Below, in pieces: positions 25,883-34,204 of a stretch of 64,000 bases of DNA. The notes under the pieces were generated by a model, which saw only the letters and a program-made list of their open reading frames with translations, was not told the DNA's origin and made no database searches. The DNA comes from Streptomyces viridochromogenes (GTDB taxonomy: Bacteria > Actinomycetota > Actinomycetes > Streptomycetales > Streptomycetaceae). The DNA is taken from positions 64,633 to 128,632 of the forward strand of contig NZ_LGUR01000002.1 of the NCBI RefSeq assembly GCF_001270495.1, given 5' to 3'. How positions within the stretch are numbered: the first letter of the stretch is position 1; each line of letters opens with the position of its first letter. A program made the position numbers and the translations under genes.

Positions 25883-26935
25883 GTGTCCTTGAACATCACA
25901 CTCCTGGTTGGCGGTAGGAGTACCGAACATGATGCGTCCCTCCATGGCTATCACCATGTTCTGAACGAATTAGGTAAAGAGCCGGATCGCGTCGTGGTCG
26001 ACGCCGTTTTCTACATCGACCGCACGGGCACGGCCCATGTCTTCGACCACGGACCGTGGCCCGAGGACGAGCGGGAGCTCCGCGCAGGGGAGGTCCTGCC
26101 TCTGGGAACGGCCGTCGAACGGCTCCGGTCAGGTGGCTCGTTCGTCTTCTCTCTGCTGCACGGGAACGAGGGCGAGGACGGCGGGTGGCAGGGCCTTGCC
26201 GAAGTCTTCGGGATCCGGGGGAACTTCGGTCCCACGCTCGCCTCCGCACTGGGCATGGACAAGTACCTCCAGGCCGCTCTGGCGACCGCACTGCTGCCCG
26301 GACTGCGCACTCCGCGCTCCGTCCTGGTGCGCACAGGATCGTTCGACGCGCAGCGCGTCCTGCAGGAGATCGGCCCCGGGCCCCTCGTGGTCAAGCCCAA
26401 TCGCATGGGCGCCTCGCTGCTCACGACGTGCCTGCGCGATCCGGACGAACAGGCGCTGACGAAGGCGGTCACGGAAGCCGCGCCGTACGACAACCAGGTC
26501 CTGGTGCAGGAGTTCGTCAGCGGCCGCGAGTACTCCTGCAGCGTGTACCGGGAGAACGGCCGCTTCATCGATCTCCCGGTGGCAGAGGTGGTGTCCCAGG
26601 GCTTCTTCGGTCACGAGGAGAAGCACGCCAAGGGGCGCGCACGCATCGAACTGTGCACGGATGACCCCACGACCAAAGCCATCCGCGACTACGCGCAGTC
26701 CCTCTTCGAGGCGACCGATGTGGCCACCTTCGCTCGTTGTGACTTCCTCGTCAGGGACGGCGAGACGTATTTCCTCGAGGTCAACACCCTGCCCGGCCTG
26801 ATGTCCGGGAGCATCTTCCCGAGGGCGCTGGCGGCGGCCGGCCGGACCATCACCGACCTTGTCGTCGCAGCATCCGGCGAATACGACAGCCGCCCCGCAC
26901 GCGACAAGGTCAAGGAATACGACATCCATCACTGA
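25883..26935 (+). CDS. D-alanine--D-alanine ligase-family (Ddl-like) ATP-grasp ligase
   Basis: 350 aa from GTG 25883 (VSLNITLLVGGRSTEHDASL), behind GAGG at a good distance. Ddl landmarks are all present: GGRSTEHDAS with the amino-binding Glu15, LLHGNEGEDGGWQGL, SALGMDKYL, VVKPNRMGAS, QEFVSGREYS, and the metal site FLEVNTLPGLMSGS. The omega-loop position that is Tyr in the EAKY of normal Ddl seems to be His248 in EEKHAKG, as in VanA-type ligases. A housekeeping Ddl would not be expected in such a cluster, so a special ligase or resistance role is inferred. The PLP enzyme follows 53 bases on. An upstream in-frame start at 25829 lacks a ribosome site. Confidence 0.87.
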   Translation: MSLNITLLVGGRSTEHDASLHGYHHVLNELGKEPDRVVVDAVFYIDRTGTAHVFDHGPWPEDERELRAGEVLPLGTAVERLRSGGSFVFSLLHGNEGEDGGWQGLAEVFGIRGNFGPTLASALGMDKYLQAALATALLPGLRTPRSVLVRTGSFDAQRVLQEIGPGPLVVKPNRMGASLLTTCLRDPDEQALTKAVTEAAPYDNQVLVQEFVSGREYSCSVYRENGRFIDLPVAEVVSQGFFGHEEKHAKGRARIELCTDDPTTKAIRDYAQSLFEATDVATFARCDFLVRDGETYFLEVNTLPGLMSGSIFPRALAAAGRTITDLVVAASGEYDSRPARDKVKEYDIHH

Positions 26936-26988
26936 CCGGGCCATTCGCACGAACGCACGTATACGGTCACGACATTGATGGGACGGAA

Positions 26989-27891
26989 ATGTCTGTACAG
27001 CAGAAGGAGCGACTCGGGCCGATTCGCACGCGCGTCGTCCGGCTCCAACCGCACGGGTGGCGGGGCATCCTCGTCAAGGATGAAACCCGTCAGATATCCG
27101 GGGCGTTCAAGTACCGGGGCAATGCCCACAAAGTGGCAGGGCTGCCCGACGGAAGCACACTCGTCACAGCCTCCACCGGGAACCACGCGTCCGGTCTGGC
27201 GGAAGCGGCCTCAGCTCGCGGACTGCCCCTGCGTGTCTTCGTTCCCCGGACGACCCCGCTGGCCAAGCAGCGGAGAATTACCGGAGCCGGCGCTGAGGTC
27301 ATCCTCGTGGACGGCGGCTACGACGACTGCGAGGCTCTGGCCCGCAGGCACGCGGACGACAACGCCGCCGTGTTCGTGCACAGCTTCGACGATCCCGACA
27401 TCATCGAGGGCCATCGAAGCCTCTACCGCGAGGTGTATGAGGACGCCGATCTGCCCGACGCCGCGTTCGTGCCTGTGGGCGGGGGCGGTCTGGTGGCGGC
27501 AGGCATCGCGGAATGGGGTGCGGCGGCCACCAGAATCATAGGCGTCGAATACCAGGGCGCACCGGCGATGCAGCAGTCGCTGCGGGCCGGGCGCCGGATC
27601 ACCCTGGACTCGGCGCGCGGCCTGCCGGAAGGACTGCTGGTCCGACGGATCGGCGCCCGATCATTCCAAGCCTGCCAGGAGTACGGCCTGGAGATACGCA
27701 CCGTCAACGACGAGGAACTGCATCGAGCGATGCGCATCCTGTGGGCCGAGGCCGGCATCCGGGCCGAGGGGGCGGGAGCGGCGGCGTTCGCGGCCGCCCT
27801 GCAGGATCCCGATCCCCGCAAGGTGGCGCTGTGTGTGGTGTCCGGCGGCAACATCGACGACCAGATCTGGAGCGACTGCATCCTGGGCTGA
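26989..27891 (+). CDS. PLP-dependent fold-type II enzyme (serine/threonine dehydratase or racemase-like)
   Basis: 300 aa from ATG 26989. The PLP lysine is Lys41 in SGAFKYRG. The substrate loop is TASTGNHASGLAEAA, the phosphate-binding glycine loop is VGGGGLVAAG, and the C-terminal SGGNIDDQ holds the pyridine-nitrogen residue. All are typical of the threonine dehydratase/serine racemase group. It is slightly shorter than biosynthetic IlvA and has no ACT domain. In this context it could racemise serine or make a dehydro- or beta-substituted amino acid for the ligases. It is co-oriented with, and close to, the Ddl-like gene. Confidence 0.85.
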   Translation: MSVQQKERLGPIRTRVVRLQPHGWRGILVKDETRQISGAFKYRGNAHKVAGLPDGSTLVTASTGNHASGLAEAASARGLPLRVFVPRTTPLAKQRRITGAGAEVILVDGGYDDCEALARRHADDNAAVFVHSFDDPDIIEGHRSLYREVYEDADLPDAAFVPVGGGGLVAAGIAEWGAAATRIIGVEYQGAPAMQQSLRAGRRITLDSARGLPEGLLVRRIGARSFQACQEYGLEIRTVNDEELHRAMRILWAEAGIRAEGAGAAAFAAALQDPDPRKVALCVVSGGNIDDQIWSDCILG

Positions 27892-27905
27892 GCCGGGCCC
27901 GGCCC

Positions 27906-28535
27906 CTACCGCCCGCTGATCCCCAAGCTGACCCCGCGCCGTGCGAAGAACCGGGGCAGCTCCTGCCATGACACCTCGGCGAAGCGTTGCGAAACGCCGG
28001 GAAGGCCCGACGGATTGTGGATCTGGAGGTGGCCGGGCGAGCAGCCGACGGCGAGGACCAGGTGCCCACCGCGGCCGGGGGGCGTGGCGTCCCGCTCGCG
28101 GATCGATGGGTGGACGGAGAGCATGACCAGCTTTCCGTCTTCCAGGAGGCCCGGGATCTCCTCGGCCTCCAGGTTTCCGTGAACCTCGGCCTCGATCCCC
28201 CACCGTTTTGCGGCGTACTCGGCGAACGGAGCGTAGATGAGGCCGTCCACGCCGTCCTCACGGCGTACGTACGCTCCGGCATCCAGGAACTCCCGGGCCA
28301 GCGTCACAAGATTGGGAGAATTCATGTTCCAGTATTCCAGGGCCATGCGCAGACAGGCCATGCCGCAGATACGCCAGGACCAGAAGGCGTAGTCCTCAGC
28401 GGTATCCGCCCCCGAGCGGCGCCAGAAAGGATCTTCCTCGGCCTTTACCCGGCCGGAAAGCAGTTCAGGAACGAGCTCTGCAGATTCCCATTGCGAGTAA
28501 TACGGCACGTCGTGCCGGACCGAGTTATTCCCCAT
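27906..28535 (-). CDS. Peptidase C39-like (papain-fold) protein
   Basis: 209 aa from ATG 28535 behind GGAAGGAAC. The catalytic Cys57 is in WRICGMACLRMALEYW, the His in PGRGGHLVLAVG and the Asn in LQIHNPSG, in the order expected for the C39-like papain fold. No leader-binding, ABC or membrane part is present, and there is no signal peptide, so it acts in the cytoplasm as a stand-alone hydrolase or acyltransferase. It is convergent with the PLP gene (14 bases apart) and divergent from the D-aminopeptidase gene. Tailoring or hydrolysis of the cluster product is an inference. Confidence 0.75.
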   Translation of the reverse strand: MGNNSVRHDVPYYSQWESAELVPELLSGRVKAEEDPFWRRSGADTAEDYAFWSWRICGMACLRMALEYWNMNSPNLVTLAREFLDAGAYVRREDGVDGLIYAPFAEYAAKRWGIEAEVHGNLEAEEIPGLLEDGKLVMLSVHPSIRERDATPPGRGGHLVLAVGCSPGHLQIHNPSGLPGVSQRFAEVSWQELPRFFARRGVSLGISGR

Positions 28536-28744
28536 GTTCCTTCCATGCGCCGGCCGCACGCATGCAATTCGCATGTCGAGCAGAGTGGATCAAGACGATA
28601 ACATGGAGCCGCTCGCCATGGCCGGGTCGATGATGCCACCCGCGAATCGCAAGCCGGCGATTCTCAGCCACCCCTGTCGGCCCCGGCTGTCCGACGGAGC
28701 ATCTCTGCCGGCGGACCGCTTTCCGACTACACGAGGGCATGCCC

Positions 28745-29584
28745 ATGAGGGTATACATCAGCGCGGACATGGAGGGCATTACCGGCCTCGTGGACGCGGA
28801 GGACGTGCAACCGCCGGGCAGGGATTACGAATACGGTCGCTTGATGATGACCGAAGACGTCAACGCGGCGGTTTGCGGGGCTCTGTCCGGTGGCGCGACC
28901 GACGTCCTGGTGAACGACGCGCACGGTCCGATGCGCAACCTGCTCCCGGATCAGCTGCATCCGCGGGCCCGTCTGATCAAGGGGCGCCCGAAGCCGATGA
29001 GCATGCTGGAGGGGCTGGAGGCCGACTTCGGCGTCGCGCTGTGCGTGGGCTTCCATGCGCGGGCCGGGTCGCCGGGCGTCATGAGCCACAGTTTCATGGG
29101 CCACGAGATCGAGGACATGCGGCTGGACGGCCGCCCGGTCGGGGAGATCGGGCTGTTTCATGCCACGGCGGCAGCCATCGGAGTTCCTGTCGGCCTGCTG
29201 TCGGGCGACGATGCCGCCTGCGCGGAAATGACGGAGTGGGACAGCGGCGTGACAACTGTCGCCGTGAAGACGGCCCGGGACCGGTTCGCCGCCGAGCTGC
29301 GACCTCCGGCCGAGTCGCGTGCCGCCATCCAGGCCGCCGCACACAGCGCCGTTTCCCGTCGGCTCACCTCCTCGCGTGAACCCGCCCCCATACAGAAACC
29401 GGCGACACTCGCAGTCCGCTGGCAGTCGGCGGCGGTGGCGACCCACCTGCTCGGCATTCCCGGCGTGACGCGAAGCGACAACCGGACCGTCGAGGTGGCC
29501 GCGCAGATGCCCGACCTCTATCGGTTGCTGGGAATCTTTCTGCGGGTAGCCGCAACCTTGACCAATCAGGCCCCCTACTGCTAG
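28745..29584 (+). CDS. dppA: M55-family D-aminopeptidase (DppA-like)
   Basis: 279 aa from ATG 28745 (MRVYISADMEGITG), with GAGGG seven bases upstream; ATG 28739 is too close to that site. Zinc-site features are YISADMEGITG, VLVNDAHGPMRN, and FHARAGSPGVMSHSF with the active-site His. The length fits DppA of Bacillus, which forms a decameric zinc enzyme cleaving D-Ala-containing peptides. Next to a Ddl-like ligase it suggests turnover of a D-amino-acid dipeptide, either as resistance or as editing. It is divergent from the C39-like gene; the promoter is not fixed. Confidence 0.87.
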   Translation: MRVYISADMEGITGLVDAEDVQPPGRDYEYGRLMMTEDVNAAVCGALSGGATDVLVNDAHGPMRNLLPDQLHPRARLIKGRPKPMSMLEGLEADFGVALCVGFHARAGSPGVMSHSFMGHEIEDMRLDGRPVGEIGLFHATAAAIGVPVGLLSGDDAACAEMTEWDSGVTTVAVKTARDRFAAELRPPAESRAAIQAAAHSAVSRRLTSSREPAPIQKPATLAVRWQSAAVATHLLGIPGVTRSDNRTVEVAAQMPDLYRLLGIFLRVAATLTNQAPYC

Positions 29585-30009
29585 CAGACCTCCACAATCT
29601 TCCCCTTGATCTCCGCATACGAAATAAACGAACATGTCGCCCACCCTTCTGTAAGAACGACATGAGCGACCGGTACGGGTCATAGACGGGACATGAACTT
29701 GCCTCTTAATATGTCCGTCCTTGACCCGACCGGAGAACCAACCCCCGCCTGATCACACCCGTCGGCGCGCCCGCCTGCCGCTTCAGCCCGCCAGGCGCAG
29801 CCATCGGCGTGGGACCAGGTTTCACCGAAATGCGCATTCCGCTATGGCCACTCGATGTCCGTGGGCACCCCGTTCGCCCTTTCGATGGCGACGGCGGCAT
29901 CACTGTCACCGCTGTCACCGCTATGAGTCGCGAGGGCGACGGGTTGCGGAACTGCGGGCAGTCGATCGCTGCGGGTCACGTAACTCTCCTTCGGATCAGA
30001 GGACGTTTT
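29585..30009. other. Intergenic region before the XRE-TPR regulator
   Basis: No supportable gene lies in these 425 bases. A 9-base direct repeat (CTGTCACCG twice, 29903-29920) and the leader of the regulator are present, and GAGGA at about 30000 is its ribosome site. In-frame extension of the regulator upstream of 30010 has no sensible residues. Confidence 0.5.
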
Positions 30010-31245
30010 ATGGAGATCAGGCAGCCTGCCTTCGGGCGACAACTGAGAAGAATTCGCCTTGAAAGCGGACTCACACAAAGCGATCTTGCTGGTGGGCCGG
30101 TCTCCGCGAGCTATGTCTCGCGCATTGAAAGCGGCAGTCGGCTGCCCTCCGTCGAGACGCTGCGCCACCTGGCCGAAAGACTCGGACTCAGTGTCGCCGA
30201 ACTGATGGCGAGCGACAGTTTTGAGGACTCCTGGGGCGCGACCATGGCCGAGGTGTGCACCGCCCTGGCGGACAAGGAACTCTCCAGGGTCATCGACCTG
30301 TTGGAGTCACGCGGCCCCGATCTGCTGGCGCAGCTTCCAGAGGACTGGGCCTGGCAAGTCCTCTGGGCCCGCGCCCGGACACGGGCCGAAATGAAGGACC
30401 CCGTCGGCCAGTGCGCGGATCTGCACCAGTTGGTGGGTCTGACCAGGAAGTGGGAGTCCCCCTGCCTCCTCGGAAGGCTGCTTGTCGAGCTTTCCAGGGC
30501 GGAGCGGGAGTTGGGGAACATCACCGGAGCCCATACTGCCGCCCAGGAAGCACTGTCGCTGCTTGACGGGTTCTCCTCGGGCACAAGTACGCTGGAGTTG
30601 ACGGCTCGCCTGGCGCTCATGGCCGCGGAAACCGAGGCCGGCCTGCTGTTGCAGGCCGCCGCACGGATTCCCGATGTCCTGCGCATGGCGGAAAATGCCC
30701 CGCCGAAGCTCGCAGCCCAGGCGTATTGGACCTGCTCCACCGTGAGAATCCGGCAGGGGCACTTCCAGGAAGGCAAAGTGCTGATCGGTCGGGCGCTGTC
30801 CGCCATGGACAGCAGAGATGACCTGCTCGGATGGGCGCGCTTGAGGATTGCCGCAGTGTCCCTCCATCTGCGGTGTCCCGAACCCTTCTCTCCCGAGATC
30901 CGGACTTGGCTCGAAGAGGCGGCCGATGCGTTTCGCTATGTGGGAGAGCCAACCCATCACGCCGAACTCAGGGCCGTGGCGGCTCGTGTGCACCTCGTGG
31001 AAGGGCGACTGGCCGAAGCCGAGACAGAGGCGGCAGCCGCGGAAGAAGCGGGACTTCTCGCATTCCACGACAGGCTGCGGACTAGGCTGCTGCGCGCCGA
31101 GGCCCTCATGGGATTGGGCCGGGACCAGGAGGGAATCCGGCTGGCGCAGAGCGTCGCCCAGGAAGCCGAAGGCGCCGGATACCTCAATCTGGCGGCAGAG
31201 GCGTGGAAGACGGTAGCCATGCCCAGAGTCCCACCGACCAGTTGA
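30010..31245 (+). CDS. XRE-family transcription regulator with TPR-like helical domain
   Basis: 411 aa. The HTH is at residues ~5-65 (FGRQLRRIRLESGLTQSDLA, then SASYVSRIESGSRLPS). The remainder is all-helical with tetratricopeptide-like repeats (LLVELSRAERELGNITGAHT, GRLAEAETEAAAAEEAGLL, LRAEALMGLGRDQEGIRLAQ). This layout is known in peptide-responsive and antibiotic-cluster regulators. It lies at the right end of the ligase cluster and is the natural candidate to control the divergent promoters at 25.6-25.8 kb, although no direct evidence is visible. The start at ATG 30010 is preferred because GAGGA precedes it. Confidence 0.85.
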   Translation: MEIRQPAFGRQLRRIRLESGLTQSDLAGGPVSASYVSRIESGSRLPSVETLRHLAERLGLSVAELMASDSFEDSWGATMAEVCTALADKELSRVIDLLESRGPDLLAQLPEDWAWQVLWARARTRAEMKDPVGQCADLHQLVGLTRKWESPCLLGRLLVELSRAERELGNITGAHTAAQEALSLLDGFSSGTSTLELTARLALMAAETEAGLLLQAAARIPDVLRMAENAPPKLAAQAYWTCSTVRIRQGHFQEGKVLIGRALSAMDSRDDLLGWARLRIAAVSLHLRCPEPFSPEIRTWLEEAADAFRYVGEPTHHAELRAVAARVHLVEGRLAEAETEAAAAEEAGLLAFHDRLRTRLLRAEALMGLGRDQEGIRLAQSVAQEAEGAGYLNLAAEAWKTVAMPRVPPTS

Positions 31246-31416
31246 ACCACCCTGCTCCCCCTTGCACACACGGACGTTGCACCCGGAACGCATCGCGAAC
31301 ATCCCGGGTCACATAACGTTCAACGTATTGGCTGTACCCTGAAACAGAAACAGGGGTTCTGGCCACTGAATCATGGCGAGATTCATTCGAGGTGCCGCCC
31401 ACTGCCCAGCCGTCCA

Positions 31417-31433
31417 AGAGGTTGTCTCACGTG
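31417..31433 (+). repeat. 17-bp direct repeat, IS-end copy 1
   Basis: This 17-mer (AGAGGTTGTCTCACGTG) is repeated exactly at 32145-32161, where it leads into an IS5-type transposase start. Here no transposase follows, so only the outer end of an element remains. The two copies flank the DinB gene. The 315 bases between the XRE-TPR stop and the DinB start otherwise hold no gene. Confidence 0.75.
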
Positions 31434-31561
31434 GCGAGTTGCGCGAGCTTCTTTTAGCAGGTCAGGGGCGGCGGCCATGGCCAGGCCTCGGCTCTGCCAG
31501 TCGTTGCGGACCACGTACGGGATCTTGAGACCGCGAGCAGCCCATGGCAGGCTCATGCCGC

Positions 31562-32146
31562 ATGATCGATGAATTCGCGAAGGTCAACCTGCACGGGAGA
31601 CTGCGGCGGGACCGAAAGGCGCTGCTCTGGAAACTCGACGGCTTGTCCGAATACGACGCGCGCCGGCCTTTGACAGCGACCGGGACCAACCTCCTCGGCC
31701 TGGTCAAACACGTGGCCACCGTCGAGGCCAGGTACTTCGGCGAGGTCTTCGACCGCCCTTCCCCGGAACCGCTGCCCCGGTGGCAGGATTACGACGGCAG
31801 CGATCTGTGGGCGACCGAGGACGAGACCCGCGATCAGATCATCGGGTTCTACCGGCGCACGTGGGAACACTCGGACGCGACGATCAACGAGCTTCCCCTC
31901 GACGCCCCCGGCCACGTGCCGTGGTGGCCGGAGCCTTATCCCAACACGAACCTGTTCGCCATCATGGTCCATATCCTCGGCGAGTCCATCCGGCATGCCG
32001 GGCACGCCGATATCCTGCGCGAGGGCCTCGACGGCCGGACCGGGGTGCGCGCCGAGAACGAGCAGCAGATCGACGAGGAAGCCCGTGCAGCCTACTGCGC
32101 GAAGATCGAGCGGGCCGCCAAGTCGGCCGCAGCAATCAAGGCTTAG
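31562..32146 (+). CDS. DinB-family (DUF664) protein
   Basis: 194 aa from ATG 31562 (MIDEFAKVNLHGRLRRDRK). The DinB four-helix-bundle metal histidines are seen in LVKHVATVEARYF and later in IMVHILGESIRHAGHADILR, as in DUF664 proteins related to thiol-dependent transferases and mycothiol-dependent isomerases. It is a complete-looking cytoplasmic protein. Its stop codon TAG falls inside the 17-bp IS end at 32145, so its original C-terminus may have been altered by insertion. No operon partner is visible. Confidence 0.82.
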   Translation: MIDEFAKVNLHGRLRRDRKALLWKLDGLSEYDARRPLTATGTNLLGLVKHVATVEARYFGEVFDRPSPEPLPRWQDYDGSDLWATEDETRDQIIGFYRRTWEHSDATINELPLDAPGHVPWWPEPYPNTNLFAIMVHILGESIRHAGHADILREGLDGRTGVRAENEQQIDEEARAAYCAKIERAAKSAAAIKA

Positions 32147-32161
32147 AGGTTGTCTCACGTG
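32145..32161 (+). repeat. 17-bp direct repeat, IS-end copy 2
   Basis: Identical to 31417-31433. It overlaps the last two bases of the DinB stop codon and forms the left end of an IS5-type remnant whose transposase start follows at 32180. Confidence 0.75.
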
Positions 32162-32278
32162 ACTTGATGTTCGTGCGGCATGCTGCCCGTCGTGGGTGCT
32201 GATCTATCGAAGCGTCTGGTTCCTGATGAACTCTGGGAGCCGACCGCCCCGTTGCTGCCGCCGTTCGGTGCTAGGGAC
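32162..32278 (+). pseudogene. IS5-family transposase N-terminal fragment A
   Basis: From ATG 32180 the reading is MLPVVGADLSKRLVPDELW, then APLLPPFGAR, which is the start of an IS5-type transposase (SKRLVPDELWE-LVAPLLP in relatives). It stops making sense at 32278, where a second IS5 remnant begins. Only about 33 codons remain. Confidence 0.65.
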
Positions 32279-32409
32279 TGTCTTCGGTTGTGGTCAGGCC
32301 CTGGGTGCCGGTCCGGTAGGACTGTGGTGTGACACGTGCGTAACTCACCGACAGTGAATGAGAGTTCATCGGGCCGTTCCTGCCGGTCGGCAGGTTCGGT
32401 CCGTATCCC
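32279..32409 (+). pseudogene. IS5-family transposase N-terminal fragment B, with stop codons
   Basis: From GTG 32329 the reading is V-T-R-A-stop-L-T-D-S-E-stop-EFIGPFLPVGRFGPYP, the start of a different IS5-type transposase in which Gln and Trp codons have become TAA and TGA. It breaks off at about 32409. It is inserted in antisense at the 3' end of a cupin gene. Confidence 0.65.
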
Positions 32410-32669
32410 GGGAACCACGAACAACTCGCCAGGTTCCAGCAGAACATCAGCATCCCTGAGCTGGATGGTGAGCCGCCCGCTGATGACCAGGAACAGTTCA
32501 TCGGCGTCCTCGTGGGTGTGCCAGACGAATTCCCCCTTCAGTTTGGCCAGCTTGACCTCGTAGTCGTTGAGCACAGCCACTTTCTTCTGCGACCACAGCT
32601 CGCTGAACTGCGACAGCTTGTCGGCGAGCTTGACAGAAACAACAGACCTGGGCATCCAGCATCCTTCCT

Positions 32670-33251
32670 CAAGAGGCTGCGCCCGGCCGCCCCTTCACCT
32701 TTGCGGGCAGGCCGCAGCAACTGGACTCCACGCTGGGCCAGTTCGCGTTCGAAACCACGGCCGAAGTAGTTCTTGTCGCCGCTGCGAGTCCGTCGGGGCG
32801 CTCTCGCAGCAGCTCGCCTTCTGCTGCCGGGAGATCAAGGAGGGTCTCGCTTTCGCCGGCCTTTTCCCGGGTCAGGGCGAAGGCGATGGGCAGGCCCTGA
32901 AGGGTGCAGACCAGGTGCAGGCGCAGGCCCCAGAAGAAGCGGCTGTGGCTGGCGCAGCAGCCGTATTCGACCCAACTGCCAGGTCGGAGTGTTTCAGGGG
33001 TGGAGTCCACGACCCATACGTCACCGCTCCACACCGAGGTGAGGGCGGGCACGGGCATGGCGGAGCCATTTGGCCTCGGAGGTGTAGCCGAGTATGGCTT
33101 ACATCGTGGCGAGGGTGACCAGTTCGGCATCGCTCAGGCGGGGCGTAATGCCGACCGGCGGGCGCCACGGTGCCAGGTCGGGATGCTCCGTCAGCATGTC
33201 GTCGGTCGTTGCATAGAGTGCTGTCGCGAGGGTGTCCACGCCGTTCGTCAC
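32670..33251 (-). pseudogene. IS982-family transposase, frameshifted and 3'-truncated
   Basis: On the minus strand from GTG 33251 the reading is DTLATALYATTDDMLTEHPD, then GITPRLSDAELVTLATM. After shifts come WVVDSTPETLRPGS, YGCCASHSRFFWGLRLHLVC and SGDKNYFGRGFERELAQRG, ending with LLRPARKGE near 32690. These are IS982 DDE landmarks. At least two frameshifts and loss of the C-terminal ~80 residues make it a dead element. It abuts the cupin remnant. Confidence 0.75.
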
Positions 33252-33321
33252 AAAATGATCTTGGACATCCTCGTTCTCGTCTCCCCGGGCACCCCTTGGA
33301 CCACACCACCAGGAGGAACCA

Positions 33322-33711
33322 GTGTCATACCCGCAACGGCTCACCCCCGAGGAGAAACTCGCCGACGCGAAGAAGCTGTTGAGCCTCCCGCGTATCGTCG
33401 TGATCTGCGGCTCCACCCGCTTCATGACCGAGATGACCGAGGCCGATCTGCGGGAGACCAAAGCCGGAAAGATTGTCGTCAAACCGGGCTGTGACATGAA
33501 GTCGCCGCACGAACTTTGGTCCGATCCTGTCGAGGCCGAGGCGCTGAAGGTTCGACTCGACGATCTGCACCGGGCGAAGATCCGGCTCGCTGATGAGGTG
33601 CTCGTGGTCGGCGACTACATCGGAGACAGCACCCGAGCCGAAATCGCCTACGCCCGGTCGCTGGGCAAGCCCGTGCGGTTCACGCACCCCGAAGTCGACC
33701 CTGACGCCTGA
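33322..33711 (+). CDS. Nucleoside 2-deoxyribosyltransferase-like protein
   Basis: 129 aa from GTG 33322, directly behind AGGAGGAACCA. The fold pattern of nucleoside deoxyribosyltransferases and related SLOG/TIR-like enzymes is seen: IVVICGSTRFMTEM near the N-terminus, then DDLHRAKIRLADEVLVVGDY and GDSTRAEIAYARSLGKPVR at the C-terminus. Related small proteins act on nucleosides or bind nucleotide signals. It is the first intact gene after the IS-rich stretch and stands alone. The exact reaction is not predictable. Confidence 0.72.
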   Translation: MSYPQRLTPEEKLADAKKLLSLPRIVVICGSTRFMTEMTEADLRETKAGKIVVKPGCDMKSPHELWSDPVEAEALKVRLDDLHRAKIRLADEVLVVGDYIGDSTRAEIAYARSLGKPVRFTHPEVDPDA

Positions 33712-33799
33712 CCGCCCGCTGCCACCTCGACAACCAGGGCCGGCAGCCCGCCGCCTCACCGTCTCACGGTGGCTTCGGCCCAGCTTGGCCTCCGCGTCG

Positions 33800-34045
33800 A
33801 AATCCGCCAGCGCCCGGTCGTCGTACACCAACCACGTGCTCCGCCGATGGCTGCGAGGCGAGTCCCCCGATCCCGTCAGGGAGATCGACGAAGCCATGCG
33901 CGAGGTACTCGCGCTGTTCCCGGCACCTGGCGCCTCGACGGAGGACGGGAGCGGTACCACCGTCGTCGCGTTCCGGACCGGTCAGCGCATCGACGCCCTG
34001 CTCCCCGAGCTGCGGCGCCTCGTCGAGGTCGAGGCCGGGCGCTGA
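33800..34045 (+). pseudogene. 3' remnant of an unidentified gene
   Basis: The frame ending at 34045 reads LRRWLRGESPDPVREIDEAM, then REVLALFPAP and FRTGQRIDALLPELRRL, with strong G/C third positions from about 33850 on. No start codon or ribosome site is visible and the upstream reading loses coding character, so this looks like the tail of a lost gene. I do not recognise the family. Confidence 0.35.
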
Positions 34046-34204
34046 GGGTGGGGCCACCGGAACGGGCGAGCGGGAGCGTGCGGATCCGGCGGGATCCAGC
34101 GGCTCCGACGAGGTCGGGAGGCGTCGGCTGGGTCAGGAGGGTGACCGAGTGATGCCGCGCACATACGCTCGGGTACCGCGTCCGGTGCGTGTTAGCTTCC
34201 GGCG

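Larger units (their letters stand above)
32155..32655 (-). pseudogene. Cupin-domain protein with C-terminus replaced by antisense IS sequence
   Basis: From ATG 32655 (GAGGAAGG upstream) the protein begins PRSVVSVKLADKLSQFSELW and shows the first cupin motif (WHTHEDADELFLVISGRLTI) and part of the second (LLEPGELFVVPG). After about residue 80 it reads through the antisense of the two IS5 remnants (ADRQERPDELSFTVGEL and beyond), which is not cupin sequence. A normal protein of this family would finish the barrel within about 35 more residues, including the last metal His. The open frame continues to 32155, but the barrel is incomplete and activity is doubtful. Confidence 0.65.

Noticed and set aside
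31404..31556. Short minus-strand frame divergent from DinB (SLPWAARGLKIPYVVRND)
   Set aside because: It looks coding-like at first but runs into the 17-bp IS end and stops; with no family match it is at most a truncated relic.
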